The translations under genes were made by a program, and so were the position numbers. DNA of 64,000 nucleotides. Source: PALSA-612 sp963791225. Lineage in GTDB: Bacteria; Actinomycetota; Thermoleophilia; Gaiellales; Gaiellaceae. Positions 44,629 to 52,835 of this stretch are shown here, one piece after another. Every line of letters begins with the position of its first letter. Position 1 is the stretch's first letter. The notes below the pieces were generated by a model. The model was given only the letters and a program-made list of their open reading frames with translations. It was not told where the DNA came from and made no database searches. Where the stretch lies: NCBI GenBank assembly GCA_963791225.1, contig CAWBRV010000008.1, positions 558,001-622,000 on the forward strand. Direction: 5' to 3'.

Positions 44629-46501
44629 CGGAGCGCGCACCGCCACCGCCGTCATGCGGACGGTTCGCGGCGTCGCCGACTATCTGCCGATCGCGGAGCA
44701 CGGCGTCATTGGCGACCTCCACACGGTGGCGCTGATCGACACCAACGGGACGATCGACTGGTACTGCTGCCCGCGCTTCGACTCGCCGAGCGTGTTCGCG
44801 GCGATCCTCGACAAGACGAGGGGCGGCTACTACCGGATCGCGCCCGCAACGGGCCAGTGGACCCCGAAGCAGCTCTACCTCCCGGACACCAACGTGCTGA
44901 TCACGCGGTTCCTGACTGCGACGGGCGTCGCAGAGGTGCAGGACTTCATGCCCATCCACAGCGGACAGGCAGCCCACCGGCACAGACTGATCCGGCGGAT
45001 CCTGGGCGTCCGCGGCGAGATGCGGTTCCTGGTCGAGGTCGAGCCTCGCTTCGACTATGCCCGGGAGGAGCACGAGACCGTCTTTCACGAGAAGGGCGCC
45101 GTCTTCAAGTCTCCGAGCCTCTGCCTCGCGCTGCAGACGGCCCTGCCTCTCGAGTTCACGGGATCCGGCGTCGCTTGCGAGTTCACCCTCCTTCCGGGCG
45201 AGAGTGCGACCTTCGTCCTCGAGCAGGTTCCCGAGACGTACATCCCACGCCCCTACTCCGAGATCGAGACCCGTGAGGCGTTCGAGCAAACCGTCGACTA
45301 CTGGCGGCGGTGGCTCTCGCAGAGCCGTTACCAGGGGCGCTGGCGGGAGATGCTGCACCGCTCGGCGCTCACCTTGAAGCTGATGACATACAAGCCGACT
45401 GGGGCGATCGTCGCCGCTCCGACGACCAGCCTTCCGGAGCAGATCGGCGGAGGCCGGAACTGGGACTACCGCTACACCTGGATCCGGGATTCGGCCTTCT
45501 CGCTGTACGCGCTCCTCCTCCTCGGTTTCACGGAGGAGGCTGCGGGCTTCATGGACTGGCTGACCGAGCGCTTCCGCGAGCCCAGGCCCACGCAGCAAGG
45601 GCCGCTTCAGATCATGTATGGGATCGACGGCCGAGCCGAGCTCGAGGAGGAACTCCTCCATCACCTCGAGGGCTACCGCGGCTCTGCCCCGGTGCGCATC
45701 GGCAACGGCGCCGCCGAGCAGCTGCAGCTCGACATCTACGGCGAGCTGATCGACTCCGTCTATCTCTACAATCGCCACGGCTCGCTGATCCACTATGACG
45801 CATGGGTCGACCTCGCCCGGATCGTCGACTGGGTCTGCGAGAACTGGGACCAGGCCGACGAGGGCATCTGGGAAGTGCGCGGTGGCCGACAGCGCTTCAC
45901 GTACTCGAGGATGATGTCTTGGGTTGCGCTCGAGCGGGCGATCAGGATCGCCCATGGGCGGGCGCTTCCGGCCGATCTCAATCGGTGGCAGACGTCTCGC
46001 GACCAGATCTTTGGCGAGATCATGACTAAGGGGTGGAGCGAGAAGAAGCAGGCCTTCGTTCAGGCCTACGGCACCGACGTCCTCGACGCGAGCGTGCTCC
46101 TGATGCCACTCGTCCACTTCATCGCGCCGACCGACCCGCGCTGGCTCTCGACGCTGGACGCGATCTCCAGCGAGCTCGTGTCCGACAGTCTCGTCTATCG
46201 GTACAAGGTCGAGGCGTCTCCAGACGGATTGGAGGGCGAGGAAGGGACGTTCTCGATCTGCACCTTCTGGTACGTCGAGGCACTTGCGCGCGCAGGCCGG
46301 CTCGAGGAGGCGCGCCTCGCCTTCGAGAAGATGCTCACGTACGCCAACCACCTGGGCCTCTACGCAGAGCAGATCGGTCTCACGGGCGAGTCGCTCGGCA
46401 ACTTCCCCCAGGCATTCACCCACCTTGCGCTGATCAGCGCCGGCTACAACCTCGACCGCCAACTGGACGGCCCGCTCTCGCGGGGACGCGTGGCACGTTA
46501 G
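44612..46501 (+). CDS. GH15 family glucoamylase/trehalase-like hydrolase
   Basis: 629 residues. The N-terminal beta-sandwich (GVIGDLHTVALIDTNGTIDWYCCPRFDSPSVFAAILD) is followed by the (alpha/alpha)6 barrel: TTSLPEQIGGGRNWDYRYTWIRDSAF, DEGIWEVRGGRQRFTYSRMMSWVALERAI (general acid Glu) and GLYAEQIGLTGESLGNFPQAFTHLALI (general base Glu). Both catalytic glutamates are present. This subgroup includes trehalases and glucan hydrolases in actinobacteria. It would release glucose intracellularly for entry at zwf; no signal peptide. Confidence 0.88.
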   Translation: MSPGHSGARTATAVMRTVRGVADYLPIAEHGVIGDLHTVALIDTNGTIDWYCCPRFDSPSVFAAILDKTRGGYYRIAPATGQWTPKQLYLPDTNVLITRFLTATGVAEVQDFMPIHSGQAAHRHRLIRRILGVRGEMRFLVEVEPRFDYAREEHETVFHEKGAVFKSPSLCLALQTALPLEFTGSGVACEFTLLPGESATFVLEQVPETYIPRPYSEIETREAFEQTVDYWRRWLSQSRYQGRWREMLHRSALTLKLMTYKPTGAIVAAPTTSLPEQIGGGRNWDYRYTWIRDSAFSLYALLLLGFTEEAAGFMDWLTERFREPRPTQQGPLQIMYGIDGRAELEEELLHHLEGYRGSAPVRIGNGAAEQLQLDIYGELIDSVYLYNRHGSLIHYDAWVDLARIVDWVCENWDQADEGIWEVRGGRQRFTYSRMMSWVALERAIRIAHGRALPADLNRWQTSRDQIFGEIMTKGWSEKKQAFVQAYGTDVLDASVLLMPLVHFIAPTDPRWLSTLDAISSELVSDSLVYRYKVEASPDGLEGEEGTFSICTFWYVEALARAGRLEEARLAFEKMLTYANHLGLYAEQIGLTGESLGNFPQAFTHLALISAGYNLDRQLDGPLSRGRVAR

Positions 46502-46534
46502 GTTTCGCCCCGAAGCCAGAGACTGGAGGTCAAG

Positions 46535-46975
46535 ATGGAGTTCGAGCAGACGGTGACGATTCAGCGGCCGCTCGAAGAAGTGTTCGCGTACATGTCGAAT
46601 GCGGAGCACGACGCGGAGTGGCGAACGAACGTCGTCGAGATCAAGCACGTGGGCGAGGGCCAGGGTTCAGGCGTCGGCACGATGTACCACCAGGTCGTCA
46701 AGGGCCCGTTCGGACGAGGCCTTCCCGCAGACCTTCGGTACACCGCGTTCGAGCCGAACCAGCGCATCGCCTTCGAGACGATCACGGGGCCGGTGCGGCC
46801 GAAAGCGGAGATCACGTTCTCAGCCGTGTCGGGAACAGCGACGCAAGTACGCATCCACATGACGTGGGAGCCGACGGGGGCGATGAAGCTGGCGGCGCCG
46901 CTGATTGGCGGCATGCTCAAACGCAGCCTGAAGGCAAGCTACGCGAACCTCGTCCGGCACATGGAGGCGAAGTGA
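46535..46975 (+). CDS. SRPBCC-fold protein
   Basis: 146 residues. TGGAGG is spaced 6 nt from the ATG. It has START/polyketide-cyclase-like topology: FEQTVTIQRPLEEVFAYMSNAEHDAEWR (first strand and helix), GVGTMYHQVVKGPFGRG, LRYTAFEPNQRIAFETITGP, and a long C-terminal helix (LKASYANLVRHMEAK). SRPBCC proteins bind hydrophobic ligands in a large cavity; function is not predictable. The stop shares one base with the next ATG. Confidence 0.8.
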   Translation: MEFEQTVTIQRPLEEVFAYMSNAEHDAEWRTNVVEIKHVGEGQGSGVGTMYHQVVKGPFGRGLPADLRYTAFEPNQRIAFETITGPVRPKAEITFSAVSGTATQVRIHMTWEPTGAMKLAAPLIGGMLKRSLKASYANLVRHMEAK

Positions 46976-47466
46976 TGGCCGCTCAGCGCATTCCCGAGTT
47001 CAACCTGGAACACATCGAAGGCCGGAACGTCACGCTGTCGGATTTCCGTGGGCGCACGATCGTGGTCCTGCTGGCGGGCCAGCACAGCGTCGATCAGGCC
47101 GAGCAGATCGGGACCACGATTCGCTCGCGCTACGGGCCGGATCAGGTGCCGCTGGTCCAGATCGCTCACCTGCAGGGCACCCCCCGAATGGTGCACGCAC
47201 TGGCGAAGCGAGACATCAAGAAGGCATACCAGCGCCAGGCTGGACAGGAGACAAGGCGGCTGCAGGCTCAGGGCGAGCAGGTGTCGGCCGACCTCTCGCA
47301 GTCCGTGATCCTCCTGCTCGATTGGGACGGCGTGCTGGCCGGTGGCCTGGGGCTGAGCGACCTCGACAAGACTGCTGTCGCCGTGGTCGCCGACGGCGAA
47401 GGGAATGTTCGCGGCTCAGCCACCGGCTGGGAGGGCGGCGAGCAGGTCCTGGCGATGCTCGGCTAG
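46975..47466 (+). CDS. Thioredoxin/peroxiredoxin-fold protein lacking catalytic Cys
   Basis: 163 residues. IPEFNLEHIEGRNVTLSDFRGRTIVVLLAGQHSVDQAEQI has the AhpC/TlpA strand-loop-helix start, but the position of the peroxidatic Cys (after LLAG) is QHSVDQ; there is no Cys in the whole protein. AVAVVADGEGNVRGSATGWEGGEQVLAML is the typical C-terminal strand-turn-helix. So it is probably a non-redox adaptor or chaperone. It is coupled to the SRPBCC gene (one-base overlap) and meets the ABC gene with a 4-nt convergent overlap. Confidence 0.65.
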   Translation: MAAQRIPEFNLEHIEGRNVTLSDFRGRTIVVLLAGQHSVDQAEQIGTTIRSRYGPDQVPLVQIAHLQGTPRMVHALAKRDIKKAYQRQAGQETRRLQAQGEQVSADLSQSVILLLDWDGVLAGGLGLSDLDKTAVAVVADGEGNVRGSATGWEGGEQVLAMLG

Positions 47467-49925
47467 CGCGGCCGGGTCTTCAGTTCCAGAACGACGCCCG
47501 CCGCGACGAACGGGATGACGATGAATGGGAGGAGCACGAGCCAGTAGCTTTGCGGTGACCAGTTGAACATCTCCCTGTACTGGATCAGGAGCGACTTCGC
47601 GATCGGTGACGAGCTCACCGCGAACAGGTTCTCCTTTAGATGCACGCTTGCGACGGTGCCCTCGAACGACCAACGGACGGCGGTGCCGGCGGCGATCACC
47701 TTCCCGACGCTGTTCATAGCAGCGACCGCGAACAAGGCCCCGGCGAACAGCACCTGAGGGGCGATCCACGGCGTCAGCAGGTCCGTGGCGAGCTGCGACG
47801 TGTTCACGGCCGCCGAGATCAGAAGGGCGAGCGAGAGGCCGGCGAACGCCGTCAGGCAGAGCGTGACAACGAGCGGAAAGTACGTGTGGATGCCAGCCGA
47901 CGGTAGGCGGTCGGTCGCCCACAGAAGAGCCGTCATCGCGATCAAGCAGACGACGAGCAGCGGCCCGAGGAAGCTCGTCTTCGACAACAGGTAGGGGACG
48001 ACGCCGACGTTCACCATCCGCTCCCGGAAGAAGATGGCGCGCTCCTTGACGATCTCCTGCACGCCGAACAGCAGGCCGAACAGGAAGACCATGAACGAGA
48101 AGATGTACAGCAGCTGCAGCGGGGCGTTCGGGTTGCTCGTGCCCACGAAGAACAGGTTCGGGCGGAACAAAGCCAACAACAGCAGCGTGAACACCACCGG
48201 TTGCATCGCGAGCGGGACGAAGTTGCTCGGGTGACGGGCGTAGAGGTCGAAGTTGCGGTGGCTGAGGACGCGCAGCTGGTGGAACGCAAGCGCCGGGCTA
48301 CCGAAGCGCAGACCCTGGCCGCCCTTGGTGCGTGCGGCGGCGGCTGCCTGCGGAGCCGCCTGCCCCGCCTGCAGCACCGCATAGGCCTCGCTCGCCCGGA
48401 ACCTGTGGCCCCACTCCTCAGGGCTGAGTTCGTCCGCGAGCCGGTCGTAGATCTCGTCGAACTCGGTAACGCCGAAGTAGCGGAGCGCGTCGTCCGGCGT
48501 GCCAAAATAGGCCAGATGGCCGTCCCGCGCCAGCACCGTGATCTTGTCGCAGAGCCGGACGTTCGCGGTCGCATGCGTGGTCAGAATGACCGAGCGTCCG
48601 TCGTTCGCGATCCTCCGGAGTAGGCGCATCATCTGCCGCTCGGTGCTCGGGTCGAGTCCCGAGGTCGGCTCGTCGAGGTAGAAGATCCGCGGCTGCGTGA
48701 GCAACTCGATGCCGATGCTGGCGCGCTTGCGCTGGCCGCCGCTCAGCTTTCCGACGCGGACATCGGCCCTCGCTGTCAGATCGAGGCTGTCGAGTGCCTC
48801 GTCGACGGCGGAATCGATCGCCTCCCGGGGGGTGTCGCGGGGAAGCCGCAGGCGTGCCGAGTACTTCAGCGTCAGCCGCAGCGGCATCTCACGGTGGATG
48901 ATGTCGTCCTGCGGGACGTAGCCGAGCGTGTGCCGGTACTGGGCGACCTCCGAGTAATAGTCCCGCCCGTCGTAGAGCACCTGGCCAGCGGTCGCAGGCC
49001 GCACGCCCGACATCGCGTCCATCAGCGTCGTCTTGCCCGCGCCGCTACCGCCCACGATCGCGACCAGTTCTCCGGGTAGCACGGTCAGCGTCACGTCGTG
49101 CAGCAAGGTCTTGTCACCGACTTCCTTCCGGACGTTCACGACGTCGACCCGGATGCCGCGCGGCTCGAGCAGCGCGGCGGTGTGCGTGCGGTCGAAGACA
49201 AACCTGTAATCGGCGATGGAGATCTCGTCGCCGTCGGTGACGTCGACGGTGCCGCGCACCTGCGCGCCGTTGACGAAGGTGCCAGACATGCTGCTGAGGT
49301 CGGTGAGCCGGCACCGTCCGTTGTCGAGCCGGATGACTGCGTGATGGCGTGAGATCGACGGGTTGCTGAAGACGAGGTCGTTGTCCGGCGAGCGGCCGAT
49401 GCGGATCTCGCCGCGGCCTTCGAGCAGCTTGGCGATGTTGTTCTGCTCTGCCTCGAGGTGACTCACGAGCCTCTCGCCCTTCCGCGTCTGGGCGACCTCC
49501 TCCACCGCCGCCGCCACTTGCGGAACCTGCTCCATGAGGGCGGAGAACTCACCGGCCGTGAGCGTGAGAAGCCGCGCCGGCGTCTCCGCACGGACGGTCG
49601 ACGCGCTCGGGCCTGCGTGCAGCAGTGCAACCTCGCCGAAGAAGTCCCCGGGGCCGAGCCGCCCCAGCTCTCGCTCCTGGTCGCCGTATCTCGCGGTGAC
49701 GACGATCGAGCCCGACTCGACGACGTAGAACCGGTCGGCGGGATCGCCCTCCTTCACGACGACGTCGCCGGCGGCGACGTCCAGCGGCCGCAAAGCGATC
49801 ATGATACGTTCCAGGACGGGAGAGGGGATGTCCCGAAACAGCCGCGTGCGACTCAGGATCTGTGACTGCCGTCCACCATCGGCGATGCCGGCGGCACTCG
49901 GTGCCAGAGGGGTGCTGTCAGACAC
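47463..49925 (-). CDS. cNMP-binding + FHA + ABC ATPase + ABC-2 permease fusion
   Basis: 820 residues, four modules. (1) cNMP-binding beta-roll, 28-145, with FYVVESGSIVV and GPGDFFGEVALLHAGPSASTV (cassette present, Arg replaced by Ser). (2) FHA domain, 173-245: IRIGRSPDNDLVF, SISRHHA, SGTFVNG; phosphothreonine-binding residues conserved. (3) ABCG-like ATPase, 258-470: Walker A GGSGAGKTT (292-300), LSGGQRKR (394-401), YLDEPTSGLDP (416-426). (4) ABC2 membrane domain, about 575-820, six TM. FHA-ABC-ABC2 half-transporters occur in actinobacteria (mycobacterial Rv1747 type); the extra cNMP module suggests dual control. Substrate unknown. Confidence 0.9.
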   Translation of the reverse strand: MSDSTPLAPSAAGIADGGRQSQILSRTRLFRDIPSPVLERIMIALRPLDVAAGDVVVKEGDPADRFYVVESGSIVVTARYGDQERELGRLGPGDFFGEVALLHAGPSASTVRAETPARLLTLTAGEFSALMEQVPQVAAAVEEVAQTRKGERLVSHLEAEQNNIAKLLEGRGEIRIGRSPDNDLVFSNPSISRHHAVIRLDNGRCRLTDLSSMSGTFVNGAQVRGTVDVTDGDEISIADYRFVFDRTHTAALLEPRGIRVDVVNVRKEVGDKTLLHDVTLTVLPGELVAIVGGSGAGKTTLMDAMSGVRPATAGQVLYDGRDYYSEVAQYRHTLGYVPQDDIIHREMPLRLTLKYSARLRLPRDTPREAIDSAVDEALDSLDLTARADVRVGKLSGGQRKRASIGIELLTQPRIFYLDEPTSGLDPSTERQMMRLLRRIANDGRSVILTTHATANVRLCDKITVLARDGHLAYFGTPDDALRYFGVTEFDEIYDRLADELSPEEWGHRFRASEAYAVLQAGQAAPQAAAAARTKGGQGLRFGSPALAFHQLRVLSHRNFDLYARHPSNFVPLAMQPVVFTLLLLALFRPNLFFVGTSNPNAPLQLLYIFSFMVFLFGLLFGVQEIVKERAIFFRERMVNVGVVPYLLSKTSFLGPLLVVCLIAMTALLWATDRLPSAGIHTYFPLVVTLCLTAFAGLSLALLISAAVNTSQLATDLLTPWIAPQVLFAGALFAVAAMNSVGKVIAAGTAVRWSFEGTVASVHLKENLFAVSSSPIAKSLLIQYREMFNWSPQSYWLVLLPFIVIPFVAAGVVLELKTRPR

Positions 49926-49991
49926 TGTGGCGGTCGATCTTAACCGGCTCTCGGGCTCTTAACCAGGACGCTGAGGAAAGGAGCAGACGTC

Positions 49992-50462
49992 ATGTCAGAA
50001 AGGACGGCGGTCATCCTCTATCTGGCGATTGCCTGGTCGGGGCTCCAGCTGGGAACGCTCTGGATCATGCAGACCTCGATCCTTCCCCTGCTCAACTCGC
50101 GCGGGCCGAAGGAGTACCTCGACACCTGCCAGGCTATCCAGATGCATCTGTTCCATCGAATCGCGCTGACCGGCGGGATCATCGGGATGCTCATGGGCAT
50201 CTACCTCACGATCAAGCTCCCGGAGAACGGTGCAGCGGTGTGCGCGGCGTTCGCCACCATCGGGATGATCGGCGTCGGCCTCGTGTCGGAGGGGACGAAC
50301 CGTCCGATCTGGCGAAGGATCGAGAAGTGGAACATGCAGACCCTGGCCCAGAACTGGATCGAGTTGCGCCGCATCTGGGGGCACGCCCACACGCTGCGGA
50401 CGGTGTCCGCGTTCGTCGCGTGGGTGGGCTTCACGGCGGCCGCGCTAGTGATGTTGCCGTGA
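49992..50462 (+). CDS. DUF1772-like membrane protein
   Basis: 156 residues, four hydrophobic segments (ILYLAIAWSGLQLGTLWI; IALTGGIIGMLMGIYLTI; AAFATIGMIGVGLVS; VSAFVAWVGFTAAALVML). The WNMQTLAQNWIELRRIWGHAHTLRT stretch before the last helix resembles DUF1772/anthrone-oxygenase-like proteins (N-W-x-R-x-W-x-H-x-R). AAAGGAG lies 8 nt before the ATG. Membrane location is clear; activity is unknown. Confidence 0.65.
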   Translation: MSERTAVILYLAIAWSGLQLGTLWIMQTSILPLLNSRGPKEYLDTCQAIQMHLFHRIALTGGIIGMLMGIYLTIKLPENGAAVCAAFATIGMIGVGLVSEGTNRPIWRRIEKWNMQTLAQNWIELRRIWGHAHTLRTVSAFVAWVGFTAAALVMLP

Positions 50463-50519
50463 GCGAGACAGCGACGTTGACGCCGATCGTACGGCTTGGT
50501 TACGGTGGTCTCTAAGCCG

Positions 50520-51485
50520 ATGCGCAAGCTCCTCGTGACCTCGGGCCCGGCGGCGGGGCACGAGCTGGAGATCGACCGCGAGCTCGTGGTTGGCCGCGGG
50601 GAGGTCGACGTTGTCGTCGACGACAGCGAAATGTCGCGCCGACATGCCCTCTTGCGGCCGGTCGACGACGGAGTCGAGGTCGAGGATCTCGGCTCGGCCA
50701 ACGGAACGCTCGTCGACGGCGAGCGGATCACGAAGGCGACCATCGCGCGGAGCGCGACGATCAAGATGGGCCAGAGCGAGTTCACCGTCGACGTCGACCT
50801 GCCGCAGGCAACCAGGATCGGCGAAGACACGCCTCGCGAGTTCGTGCCGACGGCGGTCCAGGGCGTCGTCACAGCGGCCCCACAGGACGTCACGCGCACA
50901 CTGCGCGTGGTGGGCGGGCCGGGTGCTGGTCAAGAGATGGACATCGACCGCGAGCTCGTGGTCGGTCGCGACGAGGCGGACGTCACCATTGCTGACCCGG
51001 AGCTGTCGCGGCATCACGCGGCGCTACGGCCAGTCGCCGACGGGGTCGAGGTGGAGGATCTCGGCTCCTCGAACGGCACGTTCGTGGACGGCGAGCGGAT
51101 CTCGCAGGCACGGACCATCGCCATCCGCGGCACGATCAAGATGGGCGAGAGTGAATTCGTCATCGATGTGTCGCTTCCCCAGGCGACACCAGAGTCCGTC
51201 TCCCCGCAGATGGCCGCGACCGTGGCAGGCGTGATTGCCCCGGCGACCCCCGCGGATGTTCCGCCGCCCGTGCAGCAGCCGCTCGGGCTGCAGCCGGACG
51301 CGCCCCGGCCGCTCGTTCCGGTCGCGGCACCGCCGGCCGCCGCAGCCGCATACGAACAGTCCGCGCAAGAGCCCCTCGGCGAGCAAAGCAAAGTCGAGTC
51401 GCCTCAACTCCCGTACGCGGTGAGCATCGCGATCTTCGCGGCGGCGACGCTCGTCGTGGTTCTGCTGCTGTTGGTGGCGCGCTAG
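50520..51485 (+). CDS. Tandem FHA-domain protein with C-terminal membrane anchor
   Basis: 321 residues from ATG 50520; TTG 50496 and GTG 50505 in frame are alternatives. Two near-duplicate FHA domains: residues 1-95 (VVGRG, SRRHALLRP, LGSANGTLVDGERI) and about 122-220 (VVGRDEAD, SRHHAALRP, LGSSNGTFVDGERI). Both keep the Arg, Ser, His and Asn of phosphothreonine binding. A Pro/Ala-rich linker leads to a single C-terminal TM (YAVSIAIFAAATLVVVLLLLVAR), i.e. a tail-anchored phospho-reader facing the cytoplasm. The doubled module looks like a recent internal duplication. It may belong to the same Ser/Thr-kinase circuit as the FHA-ABC fusion. Confidence 0.88.
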   Translation: MRKLLVTSGPAAGHELEIDRELVVGRGEVDVVVDDSEMSRRHALLRPVDDGVEVEDLGSANGTLVDGERITKATIARSATIKMGQSEFTVDVDLPQATRIGEDTPREFVPTAVQGVVTAAPQDVTRTLRVVGGPGAGQEMDIDRELVVGRDEADVTIADPELSRHHAALRPVADGVEVEDLGSSNGTFVDGERISQARTIAIRGTIKMGESEFVIDVSLPQATPESVSPQMAATVAGVIAPATPADVPPPVQQPLGLQPDAPRPLVPVAAPPAAAAAYEQSAQEPLGEQSKVESPQLPYAVSIAIFAAATLVVVLLLLVAR

Positions 51486-51538
51486 ATGGTCTTCCCCCAG
51501 CCAGTGGCGGTACCCGATCCAAAGGGAGGTCGCAGAAG

Positions 51539-51949
51539 ATGAGTACCGACGTGGAGCCCGCGGACGCGTCACCCGAGACGGGGAAGTCGGAGTGGTTCGC
51601 GCTTCTGTACCAGCTCAAGCCGGGCTCGAAGGAGTCGGTAGCCGACCTGTTCCGCCGAAGCGGCCGGCCCGACCACGACGTGCGCGACGACAGCGGTCAG
51701 ATCGTGGGGCGGCTGCTGAGGACGATTGTGTTCGTGGGCGAGGAGGCCTGCGTGCGGGTGATCGAGGTCGAGGGCGACATAGGGACGGTCGCGCGGCACA
51801 TGAGCCGTCAACCCGAGATCAAGGAGTTCGAGCGCGAGGTCGAGCAGTACCTTGCCGTCGGCCGGGACATGGTCACCCCCGAGGGTGCCCAGGCGTTCTT
51901 CCGGAAGGCGGGGATGGACTGCGTCATCCACCGTCGCCACGACGACTGA
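51539..51949 (+). CDS. SchA/CurD-like domain protein
   Basis: 136 residues; a GGGAGG precedes the ATG. WFALLYQLKPGSKESVADLFRRSGRPDHDVRDDSGQIVGRLLRTIVFVG, VRVIEVEGDIGTVARHMSRQPEIKEFEREVEQYL matches the SchA/CurD family found beside type II PKS genes for spore pigments (whiE ORFII, curD, schA). It has a dimeric alpha/beta-barrel-like fold and its precise role is unsettled even in the known clusters. Its presence is the first sign of a polyketide neighbourhood. The following NmrA gene starts 7 nt after its stop. Confidence 0.75.
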   Translation: MSTDVEPADASPETGKSEWFALLYQLKPGSKESVADLFRRSGRPDHDVRDDSGQIVGRLLRTIVFVGEEACVRVIEVEGDIGTVARHMSRQPEIKEFEREVEQYLAVGRDMVTPEGAQAFFRKAGMDCVIHRRHDD

Positions 51950-51956
51950 GACCGTT

Positions 51957-52835
51957 GTGAGCGGCGAAACGATCCTCGTCACCGGTGCGACGGGCAACCA
52001 GGGCGGCGCTGCGGCCCGCAGCCTGTTGCGCTCCGGCGGAAGCGTCCGGGCGCTTACCCGGTCCCCGGAAGGCGCCCCTGCGCGCGAGCTGGCCGGGCTC
52101 GGCGTCGAGGTCGTCACAGGAGACCTCGACGACGACGAGTCGGTCGCGCGCGCGGTCGAGGGCGCGAGCGGCGTCTTCGGCGTCCAGAACTTCTGGGAGC
52201 ACGGTGCCGAAGGCGAGGTGCGTCAGGGTAGCGCGCTAATCGATGCAGCGAAGCGCGCGGGCGTACGGCGGTTCGTCTACAGCTCGGTCGGCGGCGCCGA
52301 CCGAGAGCACGGGCTCTCGCACTTCGCAAGCAAATGGGCGATCGAGAACCACCTCCGCGACTCGGGGATCCCCGCGACAATCGTCCGTCCCGTCTTCCTG
52401 ATGGAGAACCTGAATGCTCCGCATTACCGCGGCGCAATCCTCGGCGGGACGCTCGCGCTCGCGCTCCAGCCCGAGGTGAAGCTTCAGCTGATCGCCTGCT
52501 CGGACATCGGTGACTTCGCCGCGGCGGCGTTCACCGATCCGGAGCTGTTCGCCGGCGAAGCGGTCGAGTTCGCCGGCGACGAGCTCACGGGGCCTGAGCT
52601 GGCGGAGCAGCTCGGACATGCGATCAGGCGACCCGTGCGGTTCGTCACCGCGCCGATCGAGCGAATCCGGGCGATGAAGGCGGAGGTGGCGGAGATGTTC
52701 GAGTGGCTAAACGAGGACGGCTACCGGGCGGATCTTGCGTCGCTGCGAGAACTGATGCCGGGCCTTCGCACCTTCGCAGACTGGCTGCGGGAGACAGACT
52801 GGGCTCACGCGGCGGCCGAATCGGCGGGCAAATGA
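51957..52835 (+). CDS. NmrA-family NAD(P)-binding protein
   Basis: 292 residues from GTG. ILVTGATGNQGGAAARSLLRSG is the NmrA-type nucleotide loop (GxxGxxG), followed by VRALTRSPEGAPA, GDLDDDESVARAVEGASGVFGVQNFWEH, FVYSSVGGADREHGLSHFASKWAIENHLRDSGIP and TIVRPVFLMENL. The usual YxxxK catalytic pair is not obvious, which fits NmrA-like redox sensors or reductases. It overlaps the SDR gene by 4 nt. Confidence 0.83.
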   Translation: MSGETILVTGATGNQGGAAARSLLRSGGSVRALTRSPEGAPARELAGLGVEVVTGDLDDDESVARAVEGASGVFGVQNFWEHGAEGEVRQGSALIDAAKRAGVRRFVYSSVGGADREHGLSHFASKWAIENHLRDSGIPATIVRPVFLMENLNAPHYRGAILGGTLALALQPEVKLQLIACSDIGDFAAAAFTDPELFAGEAVEFAGDELTGPELAEQLGHAIRRPVRFVTAPIERIRAMKAEVAEMFEWLNEDGYRADLASLRELMPGLRTFADWLRETDWAHAAAESAGK

